This document shows positions 19,103-27,972 of a stretch of DNA of 42,061 bases, piece by piece (the first letter of the stretch is position 1; every line of letters starts with the position of its first letter). The stretch is taken from IMG/VR virus record IMGVR_UViG_3300045911_000295, positions 1 through 42,061 of that record. One strand, given 5' to 3'. The stretch comes from a virus. Under the pieces are notes generated by a model, which saw only the letters and a program-made list of their open reading frames with translations, was not told the origin of the DNA and did not search any database. A program made the translations under genes and the position numbers.

Positions 19103-19717
19103 ATGCAGCGATCCACACCGGCCGTCCTCGCCGCCGCGACCGCGCGAGCCAGACGAGCTACCCAGCACGCAGCAGCAGCAGCTACAGCAGCTACAGCAGC
19201 GCAAGCAGCGCAAGCACAACCAGCAGCGCCAAAAAACCCGCCCAAACCACCCGCACTACCACCAGACCACACCAGCTCACGCCGCACCACCCGTGAGGAC
19301 CAGGCGCCCAATTCACCCCGCACACACACAGCAGGGAGGACGGAGACACGTGACGGCGGGCCCGAGCAGCGTGATCGGGACGCGCAGATCGTGGCGGCGC
19401 TGCGCGCTCACTCGTCGGCCCCGCAGGTGATGGCGCTGGTGCCCGACGAAGAGCTACTCGCGATCTGGCGCGCGATGTGGGATGGCGCGCGGGCGCGCGG
19501 CAGTGCTGGCGCGTCCGATCGTGCAGCTATCACCCGCGCGATTGGCCTGCCGTTCTATCAACAGCCCTCGCGCGGCGGCGGCGCGGCCAAGCCGCTCGGC
19601 GACGACGCATTTGCGCGGCGGCTCGAAACTGCGCTGGCGCGCGCGCAGGCGGCAGCGCGTCTGCGCGGGCACACTGACGACACAAACGACGACGACGACG
19701 ACGACGACGCGCAGTAA
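19103..19717 (+). CDS. Candidate small terminase / DNA-binding protein
   Basis: The protein has 204 residues. The N-terminal 100 residues are Ala/Pro/Thr/Arg low complexity and probably disordered. A folded part (about 110-185) contains 'QIVAALRAHSSAPQVMALVPDEELLAIWRAMW' and 'AAITRAIGLPFYQQP'. The end is a run of Asp. No good ribosome site precedes ATG 19103, so the true start may lie further in. The place just before the large terminase gene is usual for a small terminase subunit, which recognises the packaging site. The sequence itself shows no clear helix-turn-helix match, so the assignment is contextual. Confidence 0.5.
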   Translation: MQRSTPAVLAAATARARRATQHAAAAATAATAAQAAQAQPAAPKNPPKPPALPPDHTSSRRTTREDQAPNSPRTHTAGRTETRDGGPEQRDRDAQIVAALRAHSSAPQVMALVPDEELLAIWRAMWDGARARGSAGASDRAAITRAIGLPFYQQPSRGGGAAKPLGDDAFARRLETALARAQAAARLRGHTDDTNDDDDDDDAQ

Positions 19718-20049
<332 letters not shown>

Positions 20050-20069
20050 GCGCCTATTTGGGCGCATTA
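20050..20069. promoter_or_regulatory. Operator-like dyad, copy 3 (head of late operon)
   Basis: GCGCCTATTTGGGCGCATTA, arms GCGCC/GGCGC, ends 2 bp before the terminase ribosome site AGGAG. A TTGCCC at 20041-20046 lies just before it, an arrangement like the TTGACA next to copy 1. It links late-gene control with copies at 6026 and 18757. Confidence 0.6.
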
Positions 20070-20083
20070 GAGGAGACTGATTG

Positions 20084-21667
20084 ATGGCTCGCCGTAGGGT
20101 TAATGAGGCGGGAGTTGAGGTTGAGGGGGATGATTTGATTGAGGCGATTGCTAGGTTTAAGTATGACCCATATGGTTTTGTGATGTTTGCGTTTGAGTGG
20201 GGTGTTTCTGGGACTGATTTAGCTGGGGAGGATGGTCCGGACGCATGGCAGCGCGAGGTATTGATTGAGTTAGGTCGTCAGGTTCGGGAGCGTGCTGCGA
20301 ATGTTGACATGGCGGCGATTCAATTTGCGGTTGCGTCTGGTCATGGTGTTGGCAAGACGGCCTTGTTGTCGTGGGTGATTATTTGGTTTTGTTCTGTTCA
20401 CATGGACATTCAGGTTGTGGTTACGGCGAACACGTTGGGTCAGTTGTCTGGGAAGACGTGGCGGGAGCTTGCCCGGTGGCATCGTCGGGCGATTAATGCG
20501 GATTGGTTTCAGTGGACTGCGACGACGTTTTATTTGAAGGCTCTTCCTGAGACGCACAAGGCGAACGCGGTTGCGTGGTCGAAGGAGAACAGTGAGGCGT
20601 TTGCTGGGACGCATGCTCGTCATGTATTGATGGTATTTGACGAGGGTTCTGCGATTGCGGACTCGATATGGGAGGTTACTGAGGGTGCGTTGACGACGTC
20701 TGGTGCGATATGGCTTGTGTTTGGTAATCCGACGAAGAACACGGGTCGTTTTCGCGAGTGTTTTCGTTCTTTTCGTCATCGGTGGACGACGTGGCAGGTT
20801 GACAGTCGTCAGGCGAAGAAGGCGAACCGCGGTCAGATCCAGGCTTGGATTGAGGACCATGGTGAGGACAGTGACTTTGTTCGGATTCGGGTTCGTGGTG
20901 AGTTTCCTCGGTCGTCGTCTTCGCAGTTGATTGGGACGGACCTGGTTGAGCAGGCGCAGACGGAGTGGAAGCGTCGTGTTCCTCGTTCTGAGATTAGCCG
21001 TGCATTGGCGGCTGGTCCTGAGGCGTTTGCGAAGTTGCGTTTGGACATGTCGCGGACGGCGGCGCGGCTTCTTTCATGTGACGTGGCGCGATATGGGTCG
21101 GACCAGACGGTGATTGGGTATCGTGAGGGTCGGACGTTTGTTGTGCTGGCGAAGTATCGGTCGTTGGGCATTGACCAGGTTGCGTATCGTCTGATGGAGT
21201 GGATGCGGGCTCTGGAGCCTGACGCGACGTTTGTTGACGGTTCTGGCATGGGTGCTGGGGTGTGCGACATCATCCGCTCGGCTGGGTATGAGGTGATTGA
21301 GGTGAACGGCGCGAGCAAGGCGATGAACGAGGCGCGGTTTGTGAATCGCCGGTCGGAGATGTGGTGGTTGATGAAGGAATGGCTGTCGAAGAACGGGGCG
21401 ATTCCGGCGGACGATCCTGATTTTCTGACTGACCTGACGGGTCCCGAATACACGTTTGCTGGGAAGGATCGGATTGCGCTGGAGACGAAGGACGACATGA
21501 AGGCACGTGGTCTTTCATCGCCGGACACGGCGGATTGCCTTGCGATGACGTTTGCGACGCCGGTTGCTGCGCGTCAGTCTCGGCCTGTGCGGTCGACGGA
21601 AGACCTGTGGCAGGCGTTTGTCAGTCGCGGCAGCCGCGGTGGGCAGCCGACATGGCGTAGCCATTGA
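20084..21667 (+). CDS. terL: Terminase large subunit
   Basis: The protein has 527 residues and starts at ATG 20084, with AGGAG 8 bases upstream. The ATPase part has Walker A SGHGVGKT (85-92) and Walker B 'VLMVFDE' ending Asp186-Glu187. The RNase H-like nuclease has Asp333 in 'CDVARYGSD', Asp385 in 'FVDGSGMG', and Asp481/Asp484 in 'SPDTADCL'. The length is normal for the family. It pumps DNA into the prohead at the portal and cuts concatemers. Codon use is unusual: third positions are mostly T or G with little C, whereas neighbours strongly prefer C or G. The shift starts and stops with this gene, suggesting recent exchange with a different phage lineage. Confidence 0.96.
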   Translation: MARRRVNEAGVEVEGDDLIEAIARFKYDPYGFVMFAFEWGVSGTDLAGEDGPDAWQREVLIELGRQVRERAANVDMAAIQFAVASGHGVGKTALLSWVIIWFCSVHMDIQVVVTANTLGQLSGKTWRELARWHRRAINADWFQWTATTFYLKALPETHKANAVAWSKENSEAFAGTHARHVLMVFDEGSAIADSIWEVTEGALTTSGAIWLVFGNPTKNTGRFRECFRSFRHRWTTWQVDSRQAKKANRGQIQAWIEDHGEDSDFVRIRVRGEFPRSSSSQLIGTDLVEQAQTEWKRRVPRSEISRALAAGPEAFAKLRLDMSRTAARLLSCDVARYGSDQTVIGYREGRTFVVLAKYRSLGIDQVAYRLMEWMRALEPDATFVDGSGMGAGVCDIIRSAGYEVIEVNGASKAMNEARFVNRRSEMWWLMKEWLSKNGAIPADDPDFLTDLTGPEYTFAGKDRIALETKDDMKARGLSSPDTADCLAMTFATPVAARQSRPVRSTEDLWQAFVSRGSRGGQPTWRSH

Positions 21668-21684
21668 AGGCGCGTACAACGAAC

Positions 21685-21993
21685 ATGCTCAATCGTGCCA
21701 ACAGCCAGATTGTTCATATGGGCATCAGCATATTTGGCGTGGTGGCAGCGGCGTTTGGTGCCTATTACGGCAACCAAATCGTCATTGAGCGGTTCATGGC
21801 GCGCATCGACCAGACGTTGGCATCGCATGTGCAGCGCATCAATCGCCTTGAGGAGAGACAGCAAGAGTCGGGCACCGACCGACTTTCGATGGAGCGCCGC
21901 GTGACCGGCTTGGAGGTGGGGCAGAACACGATCCTGGGCGTGCTCAAAGAGATGCGCGACGACATTCGCGCCATGCGAGACCGCCAGCCATGA
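21685..21993 (+). CDS. Membrane-anchored coiled-coil protein
   Basis: The protein has 102 residues from ATG 21685; a TTG at 21664, overlapping the terminase stop, is an alternative start. One membrane segment lies near the N-terminus ('IVHMGISIFGVVAAAFGAYYG'). A charged heptad helix follows ('HVQRINRLEERQQESGTDRLSMERRVTGLEVGQ'). The layout, one membrane helix plus a coiled coil, is that of small phage lysis-related or head-vertex proteins. Its position between terminase and portal does not decide between them. The stop overlaps the portal ATG as ATGA. Confidence 0.72.
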   Translation: MLNRANSQIVHMGISIFGVVAAAFGAYYGNQIVIERFMARIDQTLASHVQRINRLEERQQESGTDRLSMERRVTGLEVGQNTILGVLKEMRDDIRAMRDRQP

Positions 21994-23966
21994 GTCTCAC
22001 GTTGCCGACTGGCTCTGGCCGCGTCATTGCTCCGCGCGACCGGCTGCCGCCGCAGAATTGGGAACTGTTGCTGCTCCACCATGATCGCTTCTACCGCGAT
22101 GCCGACGCGCACCAGAAGTGGGCCGAGGTGGCGAAGAAGTGCATCGACTACTACGAAGGGAAGCAATGGTCGGCGGCGGATATCGCCAAACTGGTCGCGG
22201 ACGGCCGCCCCGTTCTGACCCTGAACAAAATCCGGGCGCTGGTGAACTTGGTGATGGGGTATCACATCAACAACCGCACCGACCGCAAGGCATCGCCGGC
22301 AAACGATGGCACTGGCACCGCCGAGATGGCGCTCGTCATGAGCCACGTGCTCAAGCACATCGCCGATATCAATCAGCTCAAGTTTGTCGATACCGAGGTG
22401 TATCTGGACGGCCTCATCGGCGCGCGCGGCTGGTGGGAGACGGATGTCTCATGGGAGAACAACGCGCTCGGCGAATGCCGCACGCGCGCCGTCGATCCAT
22501 TCTGCGTTCTGGTCGACGCCGATGCCTCCGACTACGATCCCAACGGGCCGACCCATACCCGCATCACGAAGACCGACTGGATCTCGCTGGACGAAATCGA
22601 GGCGTGGTACGGCCGGCAAGCCTTGGCCCAACTGACACCCCTGGCCCGCAACGGGGTCTCTGCGGCAACCATGCCCACCGACTACTACGGCGCCGTGGAA
22701 ATCTCGCCCGCCCGCACCTTCAGCATGAGCGAGGATGACGGGATGCGCTGGCGACAGTTCCGCGACCGCGCCGCCGAATGGGTGGACGTGTATCGCAAGA
22801 TCATCCGCCGCATCAGCATCCAGCATTGGGTGCGCTGCCACCGCTGGGCAGTCATGGACCTCGAAACAGGCGACCGACGCTGGGTGCCCGACCATTGGGA
22901 CATGCAGCGCATCCAAAAGGTAGCCCTGTGGGCCCAGCACATGCAGGAGCCCATCACCTTCGAGCAGGTGCGCACCCGCCGCCTGCGCTGGACCCACATC
23001 ATCGGCGACACAATCGTATTCGATGAATGGTCCCCCTATGAGCGCGTGACGCTCACCCCTTTCTTCCCCTACTTCCGCCGTGGCGTGACGCAGGGAATGG
23101 TCGAGCCCCTCATCGACGTGCAGGACGAAATCAACGTCCGGCGCTCCGCCCGCCTCAACCAGATCATGCGCTCGTCGCACTCCGGGTGGAAAATCCACAA
23201 AGGGACGCTCACCCCGGAGGAAAAGGCCCGCCTCGAGCGCGAGGGCGGACGCGCCGGCTTCGTCCTCGAGTACGACCTGAAAGGCAACCTGCCCGCGCCC
23301 GAACAGATCCATCCGAACGCCTCGCCAGTGTCCATCGCGGAACTGGAGCATGAAGCCACCAACGACATGCTCGCCATCGCCGGCATCAACCGCGCCGCAA
23401 TGGGTCAGGTTGACGGCACGAACATCAGCGGCAAGAACCTGCAGGTGCGCGCGCAGGCCGCGGTGGTCGGCCAAGAGATGATCCAGCTCAACTGGCACCG
23501 CTCGGCCCAGCTGGTCGGGCTCAACCAGATGAGCGTCGTGCGGAACTTCTACACCCAGCCGCGCATCCTGCGCATCGAAGGCAAGACCGACGGAAACCCG
23601 ATCCAAATGGCCATCAACATCCGCGCCGCCGAAGGCACGATCAACGACGTAACGTCAGGCAACTATACCTGCGTGGTGGACGAAACCTCGCTGTCCGAGA
23701 GCTTCCTGGCCCAGCAGTTCTCCGAGCTGATGCTGCTGGTGCAAAACGGCTTCCCCATCCCGGCCGAGTTCCTGATCGACGCATCCTCGATCGGAAGGAA
23801 GGAGGAACTGCGCGCCGCCTTGGCCGCCCAGAAACAGGCCGCCGCGGCGGCGACGCCAACCGAACCGGCCAAGCCGGGAACACAGGCACCCCAACCGCCC
23901 CAACCGCCCCAACCGCCCCAACCGCCACAGGGGCCAAAACCCCTGCCGCGCGAACCGTGGCAATAA
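21990..23966 (+). CDS. Portal protein, P22 type
   Basis: The protein has 658 residues and starts at ATG 21990. 'AKKCIDYYEGKQW', 'RPVLTLNKIRALVNLVMGYH' and 'VYLDGLIGARGWWETDVSW' are typical of the long P22-like portals, as are 'ATNDMLAIAGINRAAMGQ' and the 'SGKNLQVRAQAA' segment. It forms the dodecameric ring at the capsid vertex through which the terminase pumps DNA. The last 30 residues are Pro-Gln repeats encoded by a 9-bp CAACCGCCC unit repeated four times near 23892-23927, followed by a Pro/Lys end. The length suits the P22 group better than the shorter lambda or HK97 portals. Confidence 0.93.
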   Translation: MSLTLPTGSGRVIAPRDRLPPQNWELLLLHHDRFYRDADAHQKWAEVAKKCIDYYEGKQWSAADIAKLVADGRPVLTLNKIRALVNLVMGYHINNRTDRKASPANDGTGTAEMALVMSHVLKHIADINQLKFVDTEVYLDGLIGARGWWETDVSWENNALGECRTRAVDPFCVLVDADASDYDPNGPTHTRITKTDWISLDEIEAWYGRQALAQLTPLARNGVSAATMPTDYYGAVEISPARTFSMSEDDGMRWRQFRDRAAEWVDVYRKIIRRISIQHWVRCHRWAVMDLETGDRRWVPDHWDMQRIQKVALWAQHMQEPITFEQVRTRRLRWTHIIGDTIVFDEWSPYERVTLTPFFPYFRRGVTQGMVEPLIDVQDEINVRRSARLNQIMRSSHSGWKIHKGTLTPEEKARLEREGGRAGFVLEYDLKGNLPAPEQIHPNASPVSIAELEHEATNDMLAIAGINRAAMGQVDGTNISGKNLQVRAQAAVVGQEMIQLNWHRSAQLVGLNQMSVVRNFYTQPRILRIEGKTDGNPIQMAINIRAAEGTINDVTSGNYTCVVDETSLSESFLAQQFSELMLLVQNGFPIPAEFLIDASSIGRKEELRAALAAQKQAAAAATPTEPAKPGTQAPQPPQPPQPPQPPQGPKPLPREPWQ

Positions 23967-23977
23967 CGGAGAGACCT

Positions 23978-24178
23978 ATGAAAGCATTCACCGGTTGGCT
24001 CATCGCCCGCCTCAACGAGCGGTCAACGTGGACGGCCGCCATCCCCACCATCGGCTCCTTCGTGGGCATCCAACTGCATCCAGACCAAGCCGCGGCGATT
24101 GCGACCGTCGGCATGCTGGTCGCGTCCTTGCTCACCGGCGTCGTCCCCAACGGCACCGTGATCAAGATCAAGGATTGA
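23978..24178 (+). CDS. Small holin-like membrane protein
   Basis: The protein has 66 residues and starts at ATG 23978 with GGAGAG 4 to 5 bases upstream. An N-terminal amphipathic segment 'KAFTGWLIARLNERSTW' leads into one or two membrane spans ('TAAIPTIGSFVGIQL', 'AAAIATVGMLVASLLTGVV') and a charged end 'VIKIKD'. Similar short proteins beginning 'WLIARLNERSTW' are annotated as holins in other phages, from memory. It is located in the head operon rather than beside an endolysin, and no endolysin is present in the window. The holin role is therefore likely but not proven. Confidence 0.7.
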   Translation: MKAFTGWLIARLNERSTWTAAIPTIGSFVGIQLHPDQAAAIATVGMLVASLLTGVVPNGTVIKIKD

Positions 24179-24182
24179 GCCG

Positions 24183-24704
24183 TTGCCGCTGCTGCTGCCA
24201 AACGGAATGCCGATCCTGGGAGACGGGGTCCGGCTGCTGCGTCTTGGGACCAGACTGCACAACGTCTCCGACGAAGCGGTGTCCTACCGCGCGCTCGACG
24301 ATCTCGTGCAATTCACGGAAACCGACGACTGGTATGCCGCCATCGCCTTCAGCGACGGCCGGATCCTGCTGCGCCCCGCCTTGAAGGACGCGCCGCCGAT
24401 CCCGCCCGATGTGTGCGAGAAGATGATCGAGATCGCTCACATCGCAAACCGCGATCTGCATCATGACGGTCACTGGCTGGTGGCCGCCGGCGACGGCTAC
24501 ATCACCGCCATCTTCCGCGATGCCTCAGGCGACGTGTGGTTCTCCCAGACCTTCGCCGACACCTGGGCGCGCCTGCGGCACATGCACCGCCTCACCTGGG
24601 TGAACATCCTCGAAAACTGCTGGAAGGAAGCCCGCCGCCGCTATCGCGAACTGGGCTTGAAGCAGTCTCAGATCATCCGGCCAGCCGCCGGCAGCCTGGT
24701 GTGA
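24183..24704 (+). CDS. Hypothetical protein between portal and scaffold
   Basis: The protein has 173 residues from TTG 24183, which has AAGGA 9 bases upstream; ATG 24207 lacks a site at the right distance. It contains 'RALDDLVQFTETDDWYAAIAFSDGRILL', 'HHDGHWLVAAGDGYITAIFRDASGDVWF' and a C-terminal basic helix 'WKEARRRYRELGLKQSQIIRPA'. It looks like a soluble alpha/beta protein. It could be a minor head protein or head assembly factor by position. No family is recognised. Confidence 0.68.
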   Translation: MPLLLPNGMPILGDGVRLLRLGTRLHNVSDEAVSYRALDDLVQFTETDDWYAAIAFSDGRILLRPALKDAPPIPPDVCEKMIEIAHIANRDLHHDGHWLVAAGDGYITAIFRDASGDVWFSQTFADTWARLRHMHRLTWVNILENCWKEARRRYRELGLKQSQIIRPAAGSLV

Positions 24705-24772
24705 TGACTGATCCGCACCGGCTGAACCATTCGTTGCCAGCGAACGATATCCGCTGGGCCGCCGCCGGGTGA
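24704..24772 (+). CDS. Possible 22-residue ORF (weak)
   Basis: Frame MTDPHRLNHSLPANDIRWAAAG overlaps the preceding stop at 24702-24704 and ends 6 bp before the ATG at 24779. There is no clear ribosome site, so translation could only follow from the upstream gene. It may simply be spacer sequence. Confidence 0.25.
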   Translation: MTDPHRLNHSLPANDIRWAAAG

Positions 24773-24817
24773 CGGGCGATGCCGCAACCGACCAGCGATA
24801 CAGGACGGACAGCCTCA

Positions 24818-25927
24818 ATGTCAGGAACCAACGAACTCGTTACCCAGCCCGCGAACGACAGCCTTCCCGCTCCCTTCGTCAACATCCCTGCGGACGATCC
24901 CGACCGCGCTGCCCTTGAGCAAGCGTTGGCCGAGATCAACGGCACAGCGGACGCCAATCCGACGCCCGCTCCTGCAGTGTCGCAGGAGACCGACAAACCG
25001 GCCGCCACGGTTCAGGACAAGCCCGATCCGGCCGACGGTCAGCCCATGGTGCCCCTGGCGCGTTTCCAGCAGGTGAACCGCGCTCGGGACGAAGCCATCG
25101 CTCGTGCCCAATACCTCGAGGGCGCTCTTGCCGCCATGCAGCAGCAGTTGCGGAACGCCAGCCAGCAGCCGGCGCAACCGCAGCAGCAGCAGCAGCAGCA
25201 GCAGGCGACGGCCATGCAGCGTCTCATGGAGGCCGAAAAGGCGTTGGTCGAACTTGCCGACGAGTGGGAAAGCGGCCAGGGCATGACGGCTGGAGAAATG
25301 GAGCAAAAGCGCCTCGTTCTCCTGGGCCGCATCCTGAACACCCGCGACGAACTGTTCGCGCAGCGGCTCATGGGCCTCGTCCACGAAGTGGTGGAGCAAT
25401 CCATCGCCAACCATACGGGACTGGTGGATGGACAGGCGCTGGAAGCTCAAATCGGCGTACTCGAGGCAAAGCACCCGTGGCTCAAGATCATGCCGGATGA
25501 GTCGATCAAGGCCATGGAGGAAATTGCCCGAGCCGAAGGCGCAGCAATCGGCAAGCCATACGGGCATGGCCCCGCCGAAGTCGCGCGCCTGCGGGCGCGC
25601 ATCGCGGTTCTCTCCGACCGCTACGGCCCGGAATGGTTCCCTGACATGACTCCGCCGGCCGCGGCCGCCCCTGACGCCAAGGCCCCCGTCAACACCAAGC
25701 CCCAGCCGGCCAGCGCCGGCCATCAGGTTGTCGCGCCCAATGCGGCCGACCGCCTGGCGGCCATGCAGGCGCGCGCCGCGCATCCCCCCAACGAGCCCAC
25801 CAACCGCTCAACGGCCGACGTGACGCTCACCCTCGATGCCCTCGACGCGATGAGCGACGAGCAGATCGAGAACGGCCTGTCTGTCGACCGCCTGCGCGCG
25901 ATTGTTGGGCTTCCACCGCGAAGGTAA
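24818..25927 (+). CDS. Scaffolding-like protein with polyglutamine linker
   Basis: The protein has 369 residues from ATG 24818; an in-frame ATG at 24779, with GGGTGA upstream, would add 13. The sequence is acidic and largely helical. The N-terminal half is disordered, followed by a helix 'QQVNRARDEAIARAQYLEGALAAMQQQL' and a polyglutamine stretch encoded by eight CAG codons (25181-25204). A helical core 'MQRLMEAEKALVELADEWE' follows, with a Pro/Ala-rich linker and a short C-terminal helix 'ALDAMSDEQIENGLSVDRLRAIVGLPPRR'. This layout and place, before the major capsid gene, match P22-like scaffolds, whose basic C-terminus contacts coat protein. No catalytic motif is seen. Confidence 0.78.
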   Translation: MSGTNELVTQPANDSLPAPFVNIPADDPDRAALEQALAEINGTADANPTPAPAVSQETDKPAATVQDKPDPADGQPMVPLARFQQVNRARDEAIARAQYLEGALAAMQQQLRNASQQPAQPQQQQQQQQATAMQRLMEAEKALVELADEWESGQGMTAGEMEQKRLVLLGRILNTRDELFAQRLMGLVHEVVEQSIANHTGLVDGQALEAQIGVLEAKHPWLKIMPDESIKAMEEIARAEGAAIGKPYGHGPAEVARLRARIAVLSDRYGPEWFPDMTPPAAAAPDAKAPVNTKPQPASAGHQVVAPNAADRLAAMQARAAHPPNEPTNRSTADVTLTLDALDAMSDEQIENGLSVDRLRAIVGLPPRR

Positions 25928-25932
25928 CAGCA

Positions 25933-27051
25933 ATGGCAACCACCGACTTTGGCGCTCTGAGCGATGCCCAGAAGCGCGTGTACGCTCTGACCATCTTCAT
26001 GGCCGGCCGGGACGAAAGCTTCTGGCAGTCCAACGGCTTCATCGGCAAGGGCTACAACTCCGTGATCGAGCAGATCACCGAGCTCACCAAGACCGCCCGC
26101 GGCGATCAGGTCATCATGAACCTCGTGGCCGACTTGGTGGGCGACGGCATCGCCGGCGACAACCAGCTCGAAGGCCAGGAGGAGGCGCTGTACAACGACG
26201 CCATCACCCTGCGCATCGACCAGCTCCGCAACGCGGTGCGCAACAAGGGCAAGATGGCCGAACAGCGCACCGTCATCCAGTTCCGCGCGACCGCCAATGA
26301 AAAGCTCACCTTCTGGGCGGCGGAGAAGCTGGACGAGCTGCTGTTCCTGACGCTGGCGGGAATCCCGTACTCGCTGAAATTGGACGGCAGCACCCGTGCG
26401 ACCTCGCAGCTTCCCCAGCTGGCCTTCGCGCAGGACGTTGTCGCCCCCTCCTCCGGCCGGAAGAAGTACACGGGCTCGGCGACCAGCACCGCCACGCTCA
26501 CCGCCGCCGACAAAATCACCTGGAACACGGCGATCCAGGTGCAGGCGTACGCCAAGCGGAAGAAAATCCGCCCCATCAAGAGCGGCGGCCGCGAGCACTA
26601 CGTGTGGGTGATCTCCACCGAGGGGCGCAAGGACCTGGTGACGGACAGCACCTACCAGCAGAACGTCGCTCGCGCGGCCCCGCGTGGCTCGGACAACCCG
26701 CTGTTCCGAAACGCTCTGGCGGTGATCGACGGCCTCATCATCTACGACCACAACAAAGTGCCGACCACGCTGGGCCTGTCGTCCGGCAACAAGTGGGGCT
26801 CCGGTGGCACCGTGGATGGCAGCCAGTCCCTGCTCCTTGGCGCGCAGGCAGCCGGCATCTCAATGCTCGGCGGCGTGGAGTACAACGAGAGCACCATGAC
26901 CGACTACGGCAACCGGCCGGCCATCGCCGTCGGGCGCATGTTCGGGATGATCAAGCCGCAGTTCATCAGCCTGACGGACCTCGATGCCAACGGGCGCCCG
27001 ACCAAGCAGGACTTCGGCGTCGTCTCGCTCTACCACGCCATCTCCGCCTGA
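25933..27051 (+). CDS. Major capsid protein, N4-gp56 like
   Basis: The protein has 372 residues and starts at ATG 25933. 'IFMAGRDESFWQSNGFIGKGYNSVIEQITEL' and 'DQVIMNLVADLVGDGIAGDNQLEGQEEALYNDAITLRIDQLRNAV' match the N4-gp56/DUF4043 group of HK97-fold capsid proteins, as do the 'WVISTEGRKDLVTDSTYQQN' block and the C-terminal 'RPAIAVGRMFGMIKPQFI'. It would assemble the icosahedral shell around the scaffold. The gene is followed by a long stem-loop (27069-27108), so its mRNA may be stabilised relative to downstream genes. The mix of an N4-type capsid with a P22-type portal and adaptor is a known podovirus combination. Confidence 0.92.
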   Translation: MATTDFGALSDAQKRVYALTIFMAGRDESFWQSNGFIGKGYNSVIEQITELTKTARGDQVIMNLVADLVGDGIAGDNQLEGQEEALYNDAITLRIDQLRNAVRNKGKMAEQRTVIQFRATANEKLTFWAAEKLDELLFLTLAGIPYSLKLDGSTRATSQLPQLAFAQDVVAPSSGRKKYTGSATSTATLTAADKITWNTAIQVQAYAKRKKIRPIKSGGREHYVWVISTEGRKDLVTDSTYQQNVARAAPRGSDNPLFRNALAVIDGLIIYDHNKVPTTLGLSSGNKWGSGGTVDGSQSLLLGAQAAGISMLGGVEYNESTMTDYGNRPAIAVGRMFGMIKPQFISLTDLDANGRPTKQDFGVVSLYHAISA

Positions 27052-27068
27052 ACCATGGCCATACGGCG

Positions 27069-27108
27069 GCCACGCGCAGCCGGTTCGGCTAATCGGCAGG
27101 CGCGTGGC
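27069..27108 (+). other. Stem-loop after the major capsid gene
   Basis: GCCACGCGC (27069-27077) pairs perfectly with GCGCGTGGC (27100-27108) over a 22-base loop that holds a small CCG/CGG stem. No T-run follows. It probably acts as an attenuator or mRNA 3'-end stabiliser that raises capsid output over later genes. Confidence 0.55.
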
Positions 27109-27143
27109 GCTTGGCCCTTCTCGTTCCATAAGGGATGCTTCCA

Positions 27144-27878
27144 ATGGCTTTCACCATCTACTCCGTGCAGCTCATGGACAAGACCTCCAACAAGCTGCTC
27201 CAGACCGCCGGCGGCGCCTTCATCGTCGTGGCTGCGGGCTCGCTTCTCAAAGCGTCGCTCATCAACCCGCTGACGCAGGCCAGCCTTACCAACCCCGTCA
27301 CCCCCACCAATGGCAAGATCTCCTTCGCCATCAACCATACGACGCCGCTGGAAAGCAGCGTCGACCTGTACGGCATCACGGCCGATGGCCGCGCGGTCAT
27401 GGCCCGCGGCATCACGTCCGCCCATCAGGAAATCTGGGTCGACGGAAACCGCCAGCACCAGGTCCTGGTGCTGCCGGTGCACATCTCCAACTACCCGCAG
27501 AACGTCGAAACCAATACCGGGATCGACCTGCTCACCGGATCGCTTGTGCTGCCCGATCTGGCCGTGAAGGTGGTGGTGGCCGACCCCACCGAGACGCTGG
27601 ATGTGGGGCTGCTGTCGACCCAAACCGGCGGCGATGCCGACGGCTTCCTGGCCGCAATCGACGTGGGGACCGTTGGCACGGTCGCCGCCAAGGCTGCCAC
27701 CACTCCGACCAAGGGCGCGCTCATTCGCGAGACCATCCCCGCCGACGCCGGCACCGCTTCGATCCCGAAGGCGTACGTCATCGGCTCCACCGCCAAGACC
27801 ATCTCGGTCACCACGAGCCCTGGCTCGGATACGGTGCAGGCGTTTGTGCAGATCCCCTACATGATGCCCATGTCCTGA
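27144..27878 (+). CDS. Putative capsid decoration or minor head protein
   Basis: The protein has 244 residues. ATG 27144 has AAGGGA 8 bases upstream and is preferred to ATG 27135. It is strongly beta-rich, Thr/Ala/Val-rich, with no cysteine: 'NGKISFAINHTTPLESSVDLYGITADG', 'QHQVLVLPVHISNY', 'GIDLLTGSLVLPDLAVKVVVADPTETLDVG', 'AKTISVTTSPGSDTVQAFVQIPYMMP'. A compact beta-barrel or Ig-like protein directly downstream of the major capsid gene suggests a shell decoration protein. Family membership is not recognised with certainty. Confidence 0.7.
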   Translation: MAFTIYSVQLMDKTSNKLLQTAGGAFIVVAAGSLLKASLINPLTQASLTNPVTPTNGKISFAINHTTPLESSVDLYGITADGRAVMARGITSAHQEIWVDGNRQHQVLVLPVHISNYPQNVETNTGIDLLTGSLVLPDLAVKVVVADPTETLDVGLLSTQTGGDADGFLAAIDVGTVGTVAAKAATTPTKGALIRETIPADAGTASIPKAYVIGSTAKTISVTTSPGSDTVQAFVQIPYMMPMS

Positions 27879-27901
27879 CGGCGCACCAGGCGACCAGGAC
27901 A

Positions 27902-27927
27902 GCCCGGCGCCCTGAGCGGCGCCGGGC
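27902..27927 (+). other. Perfect 10-bp hairpin after decoration gene
   Basis: GCCCGGCGCC (27902-27911) / GGCGCCGGGC (27918-27927) around CTGAGC lies in the 94-bp gap before 27973. No T-run follows, so it is an attenuator or stabiliser rather than a full terminator. Confidence 0.6.
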
Positions 27928-27972
27928 GCGGCGTCGCCAACCCCCGACAACACCAACGGAAACACCCAGCCA

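Noticed and set aside
20270-20860. 196-codon minus-strand frame, Arg/Leu-rich
   Set aside because: It is a by-product of the T/G-rich codon use of the terminase gene; composition is not protein-like.
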